A DNA stretch of 64,000 bases from Gelatoporia subvermispora B (Eukaryota > Basidiomycota > Agaricomycetes > Polyporales > Gelatoporiaceae), in contig KB445796.1 in NCBI GenBank assembly GCA_000320605.2, positions 566,374 through 630,373 of the forward strand, given 5' to 3'. Made by a program: the position numbers and the translations under genes. A model generated the notes under the pieces. That model had not been told where the DNA came from and did no database searches. It was given only the letters and a program-made list of their open reading frames with translations. Positions 1-12,765 of the stretch are shown piece by piece. Positions within the stretch are counted from its first letter, which is position 1; every line of letters begins with the position of its first letter.

Positions 1-1082
1 CGTGGAGAATGTTGACAGGTCGTTGACTCGTTTAAGTGCCTGATAGTTTTTGTGTTTGCTCTGCATGGTCGTTTCGCCTGGACAATAATTAGATATTTTA
101 TGTATAGCACTGTAACTGGCAATACACGTACCATTTGACAGTCCTACAAGGAGATACGCCGGATGCGAAGACACGGCATACGTGCCACATCACGAGTGAT
201 GTGGCAGCACTCGGCAGGGGTGGAAAAGTACATCTAAGCCCTCCGACTTGATGAACCTCGCTGACTAATCGAAAATCATGAGCACCGTGAGCTTAGACAC
301 CTGCGACTTGTACTTACGAGGTAAGAGGTTGGTCGTCGCTATGTACAGCAACGAGGCACAAGGACTGTTGACAACAGAGACCAGCGCGGGAGCATACAGA
401 TTGAAAGCAGAGCACAGGAGAAAGAACAAACCCGGGAAAATGCAGAGGGCCAGGAGATGGTGCGAAGCGCGGAAGCCAGAGGGTGGGGAAGTGAAAGGTG
501 GAAGGCGGTAACAGAAGACGGCTGTCGGCAACTGTTGAACGTTGAACGCTAGACGCCGTCTGCAGCCAGCGGAACAGCAGGGTAGCGAGAGAGCGGCGCC
601 AACAAGGGTGGAAACACTGGCAAAGGTTTATATACGACGTACGCCCTCGATGTATCAATCGATACATTCCGCAATGCATCATCGAATATATCAAGCTTAC
701 CTATGATCGCACAGGTGTTAATGTATCATAGATAGCCTGTCCTAGGAGCACTTTGATATATGAAAGCGACGGTATGGCCTGGTTCACCGCCCTCTCGCAG
801 CGCACTAGTCACGTGGTTTCCGTAAGATATCCTCGGGGTGCCAGTGTCTCCTTGTTTTCCTTGTTAACACTCTCAACCTTGGTCGGTTTAGCGCAGCGGC
901 TTCTTCTAGACAGTACGCCCACTATGTCTTTCCCCAGCGGTACATTCGCTCCAAGTAGTCAAGAAACACAATCTCAGAACAGAGCTAACGACCTGACGAA
1001 GAATTTGGGACCCTTCACTAGTAGTAAGTATCAATGTCATTGACCAGTTCTTTGCTCCCTTTTTACGATGTCTCTAGGCTGA
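1..1082. other. Upstream region without a supported gene
   Basis: I see no supported gene here. A short stretch from about 924 to 1026, followed by a GTAAGT-type donor, could be a leader exon of the receptor pseudogene that follows. It has no counterpart I can align in front of the intact receptor near 43.7 kb, so I do not annotate it separately. Confidence 0.4.
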
Positions 1083-4000
1083 GTGCGCCTCACCAACATC
1101 CGACTAGGGAGAATCTGCACCGCTCAGATCAGATTCAACAGTCAGGTTCCGATGGACGATGCGAGCAGCTCAACGACTTCACTCCCGGGATGTACCATCT
1201 CGGCTCCGCAAGTCGGGCAAATGAGTGGCGACTCCGCAGCGTCGCTGGCTCCGAGTACCGATCCTAGCTCTTCACAATTTGCTCTGCTACTCCAAGAAGC
1301 CCTAATCGAATTGTCAAAGCGTACCAAGGTGGACCTGTTCACCGATGCAGGTACCAAACAGCTCATGCAGTGCAACTCGGTCAATGAGATCACGGCCATA
1401 CTCCAAGCCCGTATCGATGCATTCACCAATTTCCGAAATAGCGATATCAAGGTGCAACTTATCAGCAAGCTCATACCATTCGTGACGACTGTGCTTGCTC
1501 TACATCCAAAAGAAACTCCAGGCGAAGGCTTTGGTGTGGTAAATCTCTCCTGTGCTTATATTCTGCGGACGGGAGTTGAAGTGTTGTGGGCAGATGATTC
1601 AGCCAGCGAAAGCGATAATTGGTGCAGCTGGTGCTCTCTCAGAGGTGCGTCCCTCGTTTGTGTGCAGTGCTCTTGTGACGCTGAGCGATGTTACAACAGG
1701 CGCCCAAAGGCGTCAGTTCTAGTTATGATGGCTTGGTGGAGCTGTTAGACTGTATTACGAGACTCCTTGCGCGCCTCGACGTCCACACGAAGATGCCGTT
1801 GAGCCCGGCAATGGAGACGATCCTAGTCAAGACTCTGATCCATGTAATTTCTGTACTTGCGCTGACTACCTGAACAGATCAAGCAGGGGCGATTAGGTGA
1901 GTACACCTTCCATGTCTCAAGGAGACACAGTGGAGCTCAATGTGTTATACTAGTCGCGTATATTCGGAGGTTGATGGGGAACCCCGACGTTGAGTCCGCA
2001 CTGCGGAAGTTGGAACGCTTAAACGTCGAGGAAGCTCAAATGACAGGAGTGCAGACCTTTCAGCTTGTCTACAGTCTTGTGAATAGCCTGAACGAAACAA
2101 TGAAGAGTATGTGGATACTTCGCACGCATACACACGCCTGCATGGCATACTGAATTCCTTCTGCATGGACAGACAATGGCCGCATACTGACGGACCCTAT
2201 TTGAGAATCGCTAGACAAGCTCGTGAGCTCTACAGGTATGCCGAAGGATGTATGTTCGATGCAGAAGGTTTCGCTGATAGTGGAAAACAGGTGACATGAA
2301 ACAAGATATTGACATGCTGCAACGTCTGTCTGCGTCATTTACTTATGGGACTCCTTGGCCAAGATTCCTTTGCAGATGAACGCGGCGTCCTCCATCAATA
2401 TCGTACTTGGTTATCCCCTCCCGATCCGTCGACAAACCACAACATTGCTTTGGACCATTACCATGAAAGCAGAGGTCGATGGTTGTTAGAGAGCGAGCAA
2501 GGGCGGCAATGGAAGGTGACGACTTCGTTGCTTTGGATACAGGGAAAACGTACGTTGTCAACTCAACTACTTATCAGAGACAGATTGCTGAGAAGTAGAC
2601 TCGCAGCTGGTTTGGGAAAACTTATAATATGGTGTGTATGATTTTTTGCCGCCATTCACTCCGTAGACTCACTATTAGATAGCTCTGCAATCATCGAGGA
2701 CATCAAACACATCTGCCGAGTCCGGCCTTAAACTGTCCTGGCATACTTCTACTGCAATTTTCGAGATTCTGCGAGACAGAATATTCGCGGTCTATTATCA
2801 TATTTAATCCTTTGCATCCCCACGAAGACTCAACTGAACGTTTGCACGAAAATTCTCAACAGCCTTTACACCAGGAACGACGAAGGCGGACAGCCGCCGA
2901 CAGAATCTGAACTTATACGGTGTCTGAAAGAGATGCTGCAGCAAATATTGGATTACTCTATCTATATCGTCATTGATGCGCTGGATGAGTGCGCTGGTTC
3001 CGGAACGTCCTCTTCTCGCAAGCGAGTACTAGAGCTCATTGCTCGCATCATTGAATGGCGCATCCCGAACATGCACATGTGCCTCACCAGTCGCCCTGAG
3101 TCCGAAATCAAGGGCCCCCATTTGAGCGCCCGAGACGTTCTCAAGAACCTGCCAACAACGCTCGACGAGACATATCGGCGCACGCTGAGGAACGTGAGCC
3201 CGGAATACGCAAGCAGATTATTCCAGTTCCTTGTTGCATGTCTCCGCCCACTTCACATCAGCGAGCTCGCAGAGCTATTGGCGATGGACTACGGTTCTTC
3301 GACACTCCCACAAGTCAGGGGCCATAGGCGCTTGCCAGATCCGGAATGACACCATCTCATCCTTGTGTTCCTCGATGATAATGGTCGATTAAAAGACACA
3401 GACCATACAATTTGCCCATTATTCAGTCCAGGAGTATCTCACATCCGAGCGTGTCAAAAGCTACAACGAGTGCAGCCACTTTTACATTCAGATGGGACAC
3501 ACGCATGCAACCCTAGCAGCGGCTTGTCTCAGCACTCTCCTCCAGTTCACTGGACCTGCCGATAATGTCTCCCGCAGACTCTTGCAGCTCCCTCTGGCTG
3601 AATACTCCGCTTCACACTGGATTAAGCATGCAGCACAAGCTACGGACATGCCTACACATGTTCAGGACGCCATGAAGTGCATCTTCGACCCTCACAAATA
3701 GCACCTTGCAGCCGCAACGTAGATATGCCAATTACATTCACTGATCGACTCCAACTTGCTGCAGCGTTTGGTTGCTACGATATGACGGAGTACCTTCTTG
3801 TAACCCATCGTATGAAGATAAATGCAAGGCGTGACTCGGGCAGTGCCAAAGCTGCATTGCATCATGGATCTGCAAACGAGCACATCGAAGTTGCCCGCTT
3901 ACTTATCAAGCATCATGCGAAGGTCAATGCAAAAGTACCCGTCTACGGTCGCATACTATGTTCAGCATCTTTGAGTGGACAACTCATCAGCTTCCCACTT

Positions 4001-4806
4001 TTATGTCTTTCGATGTCAGTAAGCGTCCCGGAAGTGGCAAAAGCGGAAAGATCCCGGTCCCACTGGACTAGGATTTTCCCGCTTTTTCTGCTCTGACAGC
4101 CCAAAGTAGGAAAAGTGGCGCAAAAGCGGATGCAACATTTTCCTGATGCTCAAGGTTGCACGTATGCTCATCGGACACGGTGGAGACGTGAACGCGGAGG
4201 GCGACATATTTGGTCCCGCACTATGTGCAGCATCTTTGAGTGGACACCTCGAGACCGCACATCTGCTCATTGGGAACGGTGCAGACATCAATGCAAAAGG
4301 CGGCATATACGGTCCCGCACTATGTGCAGCATCTGGGAGGGGACACCTCGAGGTTGCACATCTGCTCATTGGACACGGTGCACACATCGATGCGGAAGGC
4401 GGCTGCCGGCAGACTCGGCTCGTCACTGTGCGTAGCATCTTTGTTTGGACACCTCGAGGTTACACATCTGCTCATTGGGCACGGTGCGGATGTCAACGTG
4501 GAAGGCAGCAGATATGGTCCCGCACTATGTATGGCATCCGAGGGTGGAGACCTCGAGGTTGCACGTCTACTCATTGAGCACGACGCAGATGTTAATGCGA
4601 AAGGCAGCGAATACGGTTCTGCACTATATCTACGTGCGGCACGCCTGCTTATTGAGAATGGAGCGGACGTGAACGCGAAAGGTGGGAAATACGGATCTGC
4701 GCTGAAAGCTGCATCCAAAAATGGGAATCACGAAGTCATTGATCTTCCCATTGAACACGTAGCAACTTCAGCAAAGCGGCGGCAATTTTGGCAGTGGGGG
4801 AAATGA
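1083..4806 (+). pseudogene. Decayed Goodbye-NACHT-ankyrin receptor (copy 1)
   Basis: This is a broken paralogue of the intact receptor at 43.7-48.4 kb and aligns with it almost end to end. It has the Goodbye-type N-terminal helical domain (about 1200-2100), the linker with WLSPPDPSTNHN (about 2410-2450), the NACHT with Walker B IVIDALDEC (about 2965), and ankyrin repeats (about 3730-4790) ending at the same AKRRQFW tail. The damage is visible. Walker A reads AAGLGKL where the intact copy has AAGSGKT. About 70 codons are missing between TSRPESEIK and the HLSARDVL segment. There are frameshifts near 3350, a stop at 3699-3701, and an insertion of about 165 bp inside an ankyrin repeat. Such STAND proteins are thought to act as nucleotide-dependent switches in fungal non-self recognition. 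This copy cannot make a full protein. Confidence 0.85.
3984..4150. repeat. Small insertion inside an ankyrin repeat
   Basis: About 165 bp interrupt an ankyrin unit whose two halves (ending GGACAACTC and resuming AAGGTTGCACG) are contiguous in the other repeats. The insert contains two direct copies of a GTGGC(GC)AAAAGCGG motif and an inverted version, so it may be a miniature element. I cannot define clear terminal repeats or a target duplication. Confidence 0.4.
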
Positions 4807-5969
4807 ACAGGCCTGTTATGAGACGGGACGAACCTCCTGTGGGCCGAACACGCTTTCGAGGGACGGAATGTCTATACTATACGTAGAAGAGCCCCTGCAG
4901 CATCAGGAAGTTGCGCAATGTAAATATCATATACATGTATCTCAGATCTGGGAGTCTGGCTTGCTCCTGAGCAATCGTACCACATTGAATTCACTCAGTG
5001 TGCGACTAGGAGGTGCAGGCGGATGCGTGCCAGAAATTCGATGCTGGAAGGAAGAGAGGACGCACCCTGGGTTTGTTTTTTCGGTAAATGATATGCCCAC
5101 TTCGGCGGCGCGGCGCCCCTCCACAAGGGTACGCAGAGTCGCTTCGTGGGATGCTCAACCTGTCGCTGGCTGCGCAGCACACAAAGCACGTTGAAGTCCT
5201 GAAGCAGGTGTGACTTTGCCGCACAGGGGGCACAAACACCCTGATGAGCAGCGCGGAACTTGTGCAAGCCGATCTGGTCGTCCAGATCCTAGGAGGCCAG
5301 GTAATATCCTGCCACTTCCCCCTCGAGTAGTACAAGCTCAGCCGCACATGCTTCGGACACATTGGCCCATGACTTCAGATATGATTATCCGACCCGGGTG
5401 TACTCGGGAGCAGCACTTTCATGGCCCTCAATCGGATTTGATTCTATTCATTGCTTGCCTTGACGATGAGCCATCGTACCTTCGCCGCTGGTTCTTACCC
5501 CTCCGCACTACACTATCCCATATATGTTGATCCGAACTGCGTGTGATACGATGTAGTCCTATGTGTTGTGAATCGTGATCGCTCTCGAGTCTTCCTCAGG
5601 ACTCACACAGGGAACTGTCTTTTGTTACTGCTGACACGCTCATCCTCCTCTACCTCATTTTCAAGCCGTACAGTACATGCCACATGTACGCCATTCCACC
5701 TCCTGAATATCCACCTGATGTTGGTTCTTCATCGAATGATCACCGCGGTACTCTCTCTGCCGCGCTGCCCATCCCACCCTGTCTCTGTTTTGTGAACATG
5801 GGCCTATGGCGCCTGACCGACGAGCTGCTCGTCCATCCTTGACAATGCTGGCATGATCTGGTAGTGGGCACGGACGAGGAGAGGACACGTCAGTAAGTGT
5901 CACGCGTTCTCCGCGTGATCGAAGATCAATAACGTACTCGACACAGATGACGACGCTCTGCCACGGTAT
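4807..5969. other. Duplicated 3' flank of the receptor; no gene
   Basis: The first 150 bases downstream of the receptor stop (GTACGTAGAAGAG..., CCCTGC, then ATACACGTACCATCTG-like sequence) are recognisably the same as the flanks following the ankyrin genes at 41.47 and 48.40 kb. The duplication unit therefore extended past the gene. The rest contains only short overlapping frames, with no domain I recognise. Confidence 0.5.
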
Positions 5970-6570
5970 TAGGGATGTTTCGAAACGCTTTGGGCAAGCA
6001 AAAGTTGGGTCGTGCGACCGCTGCACTTTGGACAAGGCAACAGGCGCTGATGCAATGCCGGCAGTGATGACCCTGAGCAACCCTGTGAATATTCCCAAAA
6101 CGGGTGCAGCGACGCCCTCTGGTTTGTGGCGATTCGACACAGATGGGACGAGGGTGTCCAGTTAATATTCGGAGGATTCCACAGTCAAGCTTCGTTGGAT
6201 CTTATGGCTCGATGAGCTAAAAATCGATGTTTTGCTGCTATCGGACACACCTGGATGTAGTGAGATTGTTGCACATTAACATGAGCACACATGTATTCTA
6301 GCATTGGCAGACTCGCTAGAATACAAGCCTGACATGGCATATTCGAGTCGGTATGCAGAATTACAGACATTGGGAATGCGGTAGCCCGTAGGCAATGTCT
6401 ATTTCGTATGTTGCGCCTACTGCTCCCACAGTACGGTAATCTGAGCATTGCCCAGCGCTACAATTCCTTATCGGGTTTAGCAGGGTCGCTCATCTCGGGT
6501 AACTTTGGGCGAGCTTTAGCTCCACTTTGGGCGCGCTGCCCAAGTCCAATGTCGTTTCGAAACATCCCTA
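5970..6570. mobile_element. MITE-like element with 18-bp terminal inverted repeats
   Basis: The left end reads TAGGGATGTTTCGAAACG, and the reverse complement of the right end is identical for the same 18 bases. The element is about 600 bp with no coding capacity. The TAGGGATG start resembles hAT-superfamily termini, which argues for a non-autonomous hAT derivative. The 8 bases on each side (CACGGTAT and TTAATGCT) do not match, so a target duplication is either eroded or the boundary is slightly off. Confidence 0.55.
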
Positions 6571-7873
6571 TTAATGCTAGAGATGGACGACTGCGAGCCT
6601 GCTGCTGCTATGAACTGCTACGGGCTTCGCTTATTCATGTGCCCTCTTTCTGGTGTCCACGGCTGTGATATTAACGCATGGTTGATAGCTGAAAGCCGAA
6701 GATTTAGAGCGAACCATGCATTTATCGGTGAGATTGCTTCCGGATGCCCTCTACTCCACTCACTATTGTGGTGAGCTGTACGCTGTAGTCGGTATCACAC
6801 ATCAGAGGCGCTGACCACTCATATGGCTACCCTGCATAGGTTCTGGGTCAGCTTACTACGATATGACTGCGCTCAACGCTTTGGTGATGTGAAGCTCTCT
6901 GCGTGCGTTCACCCTTGCAACGCTGTTGTTATCTCTCACAAATTCTGGATATAGTTGTTCATGAAATCGTCGCTGTATAGCTGCCCGATACAGTATATAC
7001 AAGTTGTTGAGCGGTATTCAATTACGACTTTGAGAGCTGACCTTCGGAGTAGTAGAGCTGCGACCGCAATGGCGCAATTGTCAATGCATAGCGGCTCATG
7101 GTACGAGCTCATATCGCGCTTGAAGGGCCCAATATTGGTGCATACAGCCAATACGGCGTTAGCTATGTGTGCAGTCCAGCATTCGACCACGTAAATGCGC
7201 TTAGACTCGGACCATGCCCTTCACCGTGACTGGACGGGCGGATCGGGCCATCAGGAAAATACCCATTTTACTTGCCTGCCTTTTTGGTTCTTGTGTGCGT
7301 CTTTGGCGCCTTTATAGCGCGCTACAGGGCGGTGAAGACACCAGCAAGCCTCGATAGGCAGGCCAAAAGCATCAAAGCCAATGCGATGTTTTCCTGAGTG
7401 CATCACTAGCTGTACGTGCCGCTGTTTCTTCCTTAGCTGATCTGATATTGAGTCGGCATACACATTCGATTGTTGCTACAAAGCTTTGTCTTGGAGTGAT
7501 GCTACAATTGCGTTCATCTCATTCCATTTGCATCCCACACTTCCACTAAGGACATGCACCTCAGATTTAGAAACGTAAGTAATCTGGGCTCGATCTCGTC
7601 ATTATGGGTAACTATAAGCATCCTGCAGCAAACTCGATGTTTTCTATATCCCGTCTCGACGCCTAGTGCCCCGCTGTAACTGCTACGAGATGCTTTTTGT
7701 GGCTATCCCGCTGTGCATTTGTGTCTTGTCGGACTGGGAAAAAACGCGTAAAACCGAGAGAAACACTAGTAGCCGTTTCTCGAACATAGAATTGATGGTA
7801 TGTACCGGGAGTGTCAAGATCTACACTAAAACTTAGGTAACAGGTAGTAAGGATATAGCTCGAAATACACATA
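6571..7873. other. Intergenic, nothing recognised
   Basis: No frame longer than about 90 codons and no recognisable domain. It includes the 3' flank of the WD40 receptor gene on the minus strand. Confidence 0.4.
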
Positions 7874-10800
7874 TCAAGCATCGCCCGAAGTCATATTCGG
7901 AGTATAGCAGTCCATCCATCTGTCGCCGTGCACGAACCTACCCCCATCCAACGTTGCTCGATACTGCCCAATGAGCATCCTTGTGCGCGGCATCAGAACA
8001 CCGCGCCAGTAATCCTTCGGGATCCACATAATGAGCTCGTCGTGCGGACCCTTGATCCAGCCAGACTCGCCATCGAGATACAACATTTCGTGTGGTTCAT
8101 CATCTGCTTGAGATGTCTGAGAGGGCTGAGATGTCACAGCGAAGTTTGGCTCGAGTGAAGGTGCCGATCGCATTGCCACCGCTCTCCCGAAGGAACTCGC
8201 AATTGCGCTCCAGATCATGCCGCCCTGTCCGCCTTGTGATCCCAGCCACGAGTCTCCCGGCGTCACATCCCATACGCGAATTGTGTTGTCGGCTGATCCA
8301 GAGACAAGGCGAGTTCCATCGGGCGAGAACGCGATTGAGTGGACTGCATCGCTGTGTCCCTCGAGAGGCTCCATTACTGGGACCCCAGTGGCTGCATTCC
8401 AGAGCCAAACAGTGGCATCATACGAGCCAGAGGCGACTAATTTTCCATTGGGTGAGAAAGTGACAGAGAGCACCGATTCGGTGTGTCCCCTGAGAGGCTC
8501 CATCACTACATTACCTGTCCGGGCATCCCAGAGCTGAACTGTGCTGTCCTGCGAGCCTGAGACAATCTGGGCTCCATCGGGGGAGAACGCTACAGAGTAG
8601 ACCTCAGCGCTGTGTCCTTTGAAAGGCATCGACACCTGTTCCCCCGTCGTCGCATTCCAGAGCTGGAGTGTGGAGTCCGCGGATCCAGAGACGAGCTGTG
8701 ATCCATCTGGTGAGATCGCGACTGACCAGATTGTGCCACTATGTGCCTCGAGAGGTCCCATCACCAGCCTTCCTGTACCGGCGTCCCAAATTCGGATTGT
8801 TCCGTCAGACGAACCCGAAACGATTTGGGTGCCATCTGGTAAGAAAACAAGAGACTGGACCCAGCTTTCGTGTCTGCTGAGAGGATTCCTCACTCGTTCC
8901 CCTGTCCTTGCACTCCAGAGACAGATCGTTTTGTCGTCTGATCCAGACGCGATGCAGCTCCCATCTGGCGATACGGTAAGGCATGTGATGCGCTCATCAT
9001 GCCCCTGCAGTGGAGGAAGTATTGGGGCGCCTGTCTGCGCATTCCACAGCGAAATCGTCTTGTCCTCCGATCCCGACACAATCTGGGTTCCATCCGGGGT
9101 AAATACGACACACGGGACTCTGTTTGCGTGACCGTGAAGGGTCCCCAAAGGCATGTTTCTTGGCTTCATGCTCATACCAGGAGGCAAGCCGTCATTGTCA
9201 GCTAAGACTTCGAGTCGGAATCCCTGTGGAAAGGTCCCATCAGGGAGCGCAGTGTCACTCGGCGCGACGTCAGTGGACTGAATTGCGTCCGTGACATCTG
9301 CACTCCACAGTCGGATTGTCTTGTCTCCTGAGCCGGAGACAATCGTGCTCCCATTCGGTGAGAAACCGACAGACCAGACGTGGTCAGCGTGGCCTTCGAA
9401 CGGCTGCATCACTGGACGCCCTTTCGCTGCGTCCCAAACTCGAACTGTCTTGTCAGCCGAACCCGAGGCAATCCGGGTCGCATCAAGCGAGAACGCAACC
9501 GAAAGGACCGGGTTATTGTGTCCCACCAGGGGGTCAATGATTTGGGCACCCGTTCGTGCATCCCACAACCTGATTGTGCCGTCATTTGATCCCGAGACAA
9601 TCTGGGTCCCGTCGTAGGAGAATGCAACAGACTGGACCATGCTGGTGTGTCCCGAGAGAGGCTCCATTACTTGTTGTCTCGTCATCACGTCCCAGAGCCG
9701 AATTGTCTGGTCGTGCGAAGCAGAGACAACCTGAAGTCCGTTCGGTGAGAACATGACAGAGCTGACAATACCAGTGTGCCCCTCAATGGCATCTCCCAAT
9801 GGACAACCACTTCCTGCATCCCAGAGCCGAAGAGTACTATCCCATGATCCTGAGACAATTTGTGTTCCGTCCGGTGAGAAGGCGACACATCGGACCATCC
9901 CTTCGTGTCCCTCGAGAGGAGCCATCACCAGCTCTCCAGTTCGTGCATTCCATAGCCGGATCGTTCTATCAAATGAGCATGAGGCAATCTGCGTCCCATC
10001 CGGCGAAAATGCCACACAAGTGACGGTGTTATCGTGCCCCTCGAGGGGATCCATGAGCATGTCACCTGTCCGTGCGTCCCAAATTCGGACCGTCCCATCC
10101 CGGGAGCCCGATGCAATACGAGTTCCGTCTGGTGAAAATGCAACTGACATAACCACCCCAGTGTGGCCCGACATCTGAAGGACAGGACTCTGCGATCGCC
10201 GTATCCCGATCACTTTGTACGTGAGCACATTGCGAAATTGGGGCCAAAATGTCTTCGCAATTATTGAAGATGGGCTTAGGGACGGAAGAACAGAGAGGTA
10301 GATATGCGGTGCACTGAACTCAATTGCTTCGCGCCCCAGCATGACGAACTCCTTTGCATCTCTAAGAAGTACGGCCATTTCACGAGAGAGCCGATCACGC
10401 TGAAGAGACCGAGCATGTCAACATGGAAGATAATCGAAGAGGCCATATCTTGGCGTACCATGTTCTCTGCGGTCAACACTCGATGCAAAAGGCCCACAGC
10501 AAGCTTCGCATTTTCACTCGCACTGAGCACCTCAATCCAAAACAGAGTCTTCTTTTGCAGAAATGAGTCGATCAACGGGAAAAGAGGTGAGGGATCAGGA
10601 ACTCGGATGAGATGGTGGACCCATTGGAGGCACGAGTATAAGAGAACGATCGGGATAGGTGCGAAGCTCTGCTCTGAGTTGGACAGATACGGTGAACGAC
10701 AATTCGATACATTGAATCTCAGCGCGCCTGATGTCATCATGCGGATGCACGCGGTTGCGAGAGCCTCGTGCCCGCTGGACAGATCGACTCTGAAGGTCTC

Positions 10801-12750
10801 TGGCGCACGTCCAGGCGTTGTCAAATAGTCCTCAAACGAGGCGTGGAACGTTGTAACTGCTCCGCTGTCATTGTCCGAAGGTATAGGCATATATATGACA
10901 GCACGTAGACGTCCGAGGTTGGTCCTGATATCTTGCACAGTGATGCCGATCAGTGTTCCAAGTGTCGACACAGATAGGGTCCCCCGAAGAGTGAGGAGTA
11001 TCGCCAAGAGCTGCTTCGTGTCTGAGATCTCCTTCATCGTCCGCAGTCTTGAATTCAGCGCGTTGTTGAGAACTAAGGAATACATGTCGTCCAGTGGTCC
11101 CGTCAAGGGCTGCTCAGCTGCAAGCTGAAACTGCGAGATCCCTTGCAAACGGGATACAGGATTTTCCTCTGCAATGAATTGCATTGCAGTAAATGCGTAA
11201 ATGAAGAGTTTACCCGCAAGTTTTGTGATGCTTGTCACTTCCCTTTCTGACGGCCAGTCCGGCAGAAAGATATACGAAGAACTCCCTGCGTCCCGGATTT
11301 TGCGAAGGTTCTGTGTACAATAGAGCTTGATATCAGATTCGACAATATGCTGCTCGATGTCATGCAGTCGGACAACACTATGTATTTCGGGCTGCGCGGG
11401 CCCAAATTGCGATTGTATATGTTGTTCCGGCCGGGAAGTCAGGAAGAACTTGATAGGCATGCGGCGTGAGTAAGAGATGAGAGTAGACAGCATCGATTTC
11501 ATGGCCTTTGGATCAGAGCATTCGTCGAGTGCATCCACTACGAATATCAGAGGGGGTAAGTTGTCGCCAAATGCATCACGAAGGGGCTTCTCGAGTAGAT
11601 GTGCGACCTGCAGTTCGACCGCATAATGACCAATATTTGGATCCCGCCGCAATACGTCCAGGAGAGACAGCCTATAGGCGACATTCTGTTGGGCAAGTGA
11701 TGCGGCAAGAGTGGGCATGATGCGCGTTACGTTGTCTCATATTTCCCGTGAACAGAAAAAGCTCACGCCCAGCAGGCTAGCCTCGCGCAACTTGTGACAG
11801 ACGGAACGCGCGATGGCGGATTTGCCTGTACCTGCCATGTCGTCCAGCAAGAAGATGCGAGGTCCGCTTTGGGAGAGGCACCATTTGTTGATGTCGTTGA
11901 GTAGTACAACACGGGTATCCTTCATGCATGCGTCGCCAGTCTGGCTATCAATACCAGCGTCTTGAACATGTCCGAGCTTCTCGAGAAGACCTGAGTAAAG
12001 TAAGCTAGGTTTTGCACTGGCTCGAGCACTGGTGCTTACGTTCAGCAACATTGTCAAGTACATTCAACTCTATACTGAGATTGCACTCAATCTACAGGCC
12101 GCGAGATGGTTGTTAGAAGGCACGATTGTAGAATTACGAGAAGGACTCGTACTTGATATTTCTCTAGCAGTGTCGCAAGCGTCTCGAAAATGTCTCTGAT
12201 ATCTTCTACATCCTTCAGTGCTTTGAAAATGCGCTTGGTGATGCCTTGTCCCATCTTCTTCTGGATCGTGGTTCCGATGGGTACGAGCTCCCTAGAAGTA
12301 TAGGTGAGTCGCTGGATGCGCAAAATCGATGTCTCATCTTACTCTGAGAGCCTCTCAAGACGCCTTCCAATCACAGGTGGTACATCCCTCTGAGACTGAT
12401 ATTGTTCGAATATGGTTTGAAAGCCCTCAAGTCTGGAGGCTATCTTCAAGAAATCGTCCTGTACATCCTTGATGGTCTGCCCCATGTTTTTCCATTAGCC
12501 ACAGCTTTGAAGGAATACGTAGATGAACTTTGCACGTACATCCACATGCTCCATTACAGCGACGACGCCCTTGAGCACGGTCTTGAGCGGGGGACACATG
12601 TCAGCTACTTCGGCTATGTCCTCCAGCACGTGCTTGAGCACCAGCCACCCATTCCTCCCCGCGGACGACGCTCTCGGGGTTGCTGCCTTTGATTTGATGC
12701 GTTCCAGAAATCAAGATACACGGCCGGACATCGTGCTCGATGGTGTCGTG
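7874..12750 (-). CDS. NACHT-WD40 (NWD) STAND receptor with one in-frame stop
   Basis: This is a multi-exon receptor. An N-terminal helical domain is spread over short exons (about 12750-12040). A NACHT exon (11990-10459) carries Walker A MAGTGKSAIARS, Walker B FVVDALDEC and the FLTSRPEQH sensor. After a 59-bp intron (10458-10400) comes a large exon with 14 WD40 repeats of about 43 residues (GH...SVAFSPDGTxIxSGSxDxTIRxW), enough for two seven-bladed propellers. The domain set matches the HET-E/NWD type of fungal NLR-like proteins, in which the repeats sense ligand and the NACHT domain oligomerises. One TGA (11737-11739) follows FFCSREI, directly after Walker A, and the same frame continues for about 1,290 more codons. 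It is therefore either a very recent pseudogene, a sequencing error, or read-through. The start codon lies in a short first exon that I could not fix. Confidence 0.85.
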
Positions 12751-12765
12751 AGGTCCTCAAGCTAG

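Noticed and set aside
8217..10178. Long plus-strand frames opposite the WD40 exon
   Set aside because: They are periodic shadows of the WD40 repeats on the other strand, with no domain of their own.
10276..10460. Frameshift between NACHT and WD40 parts
   Set aside because: A 59-bp GT-AG intron (10458-10400) joins AENM to RDRLSREMAVLL in frame.
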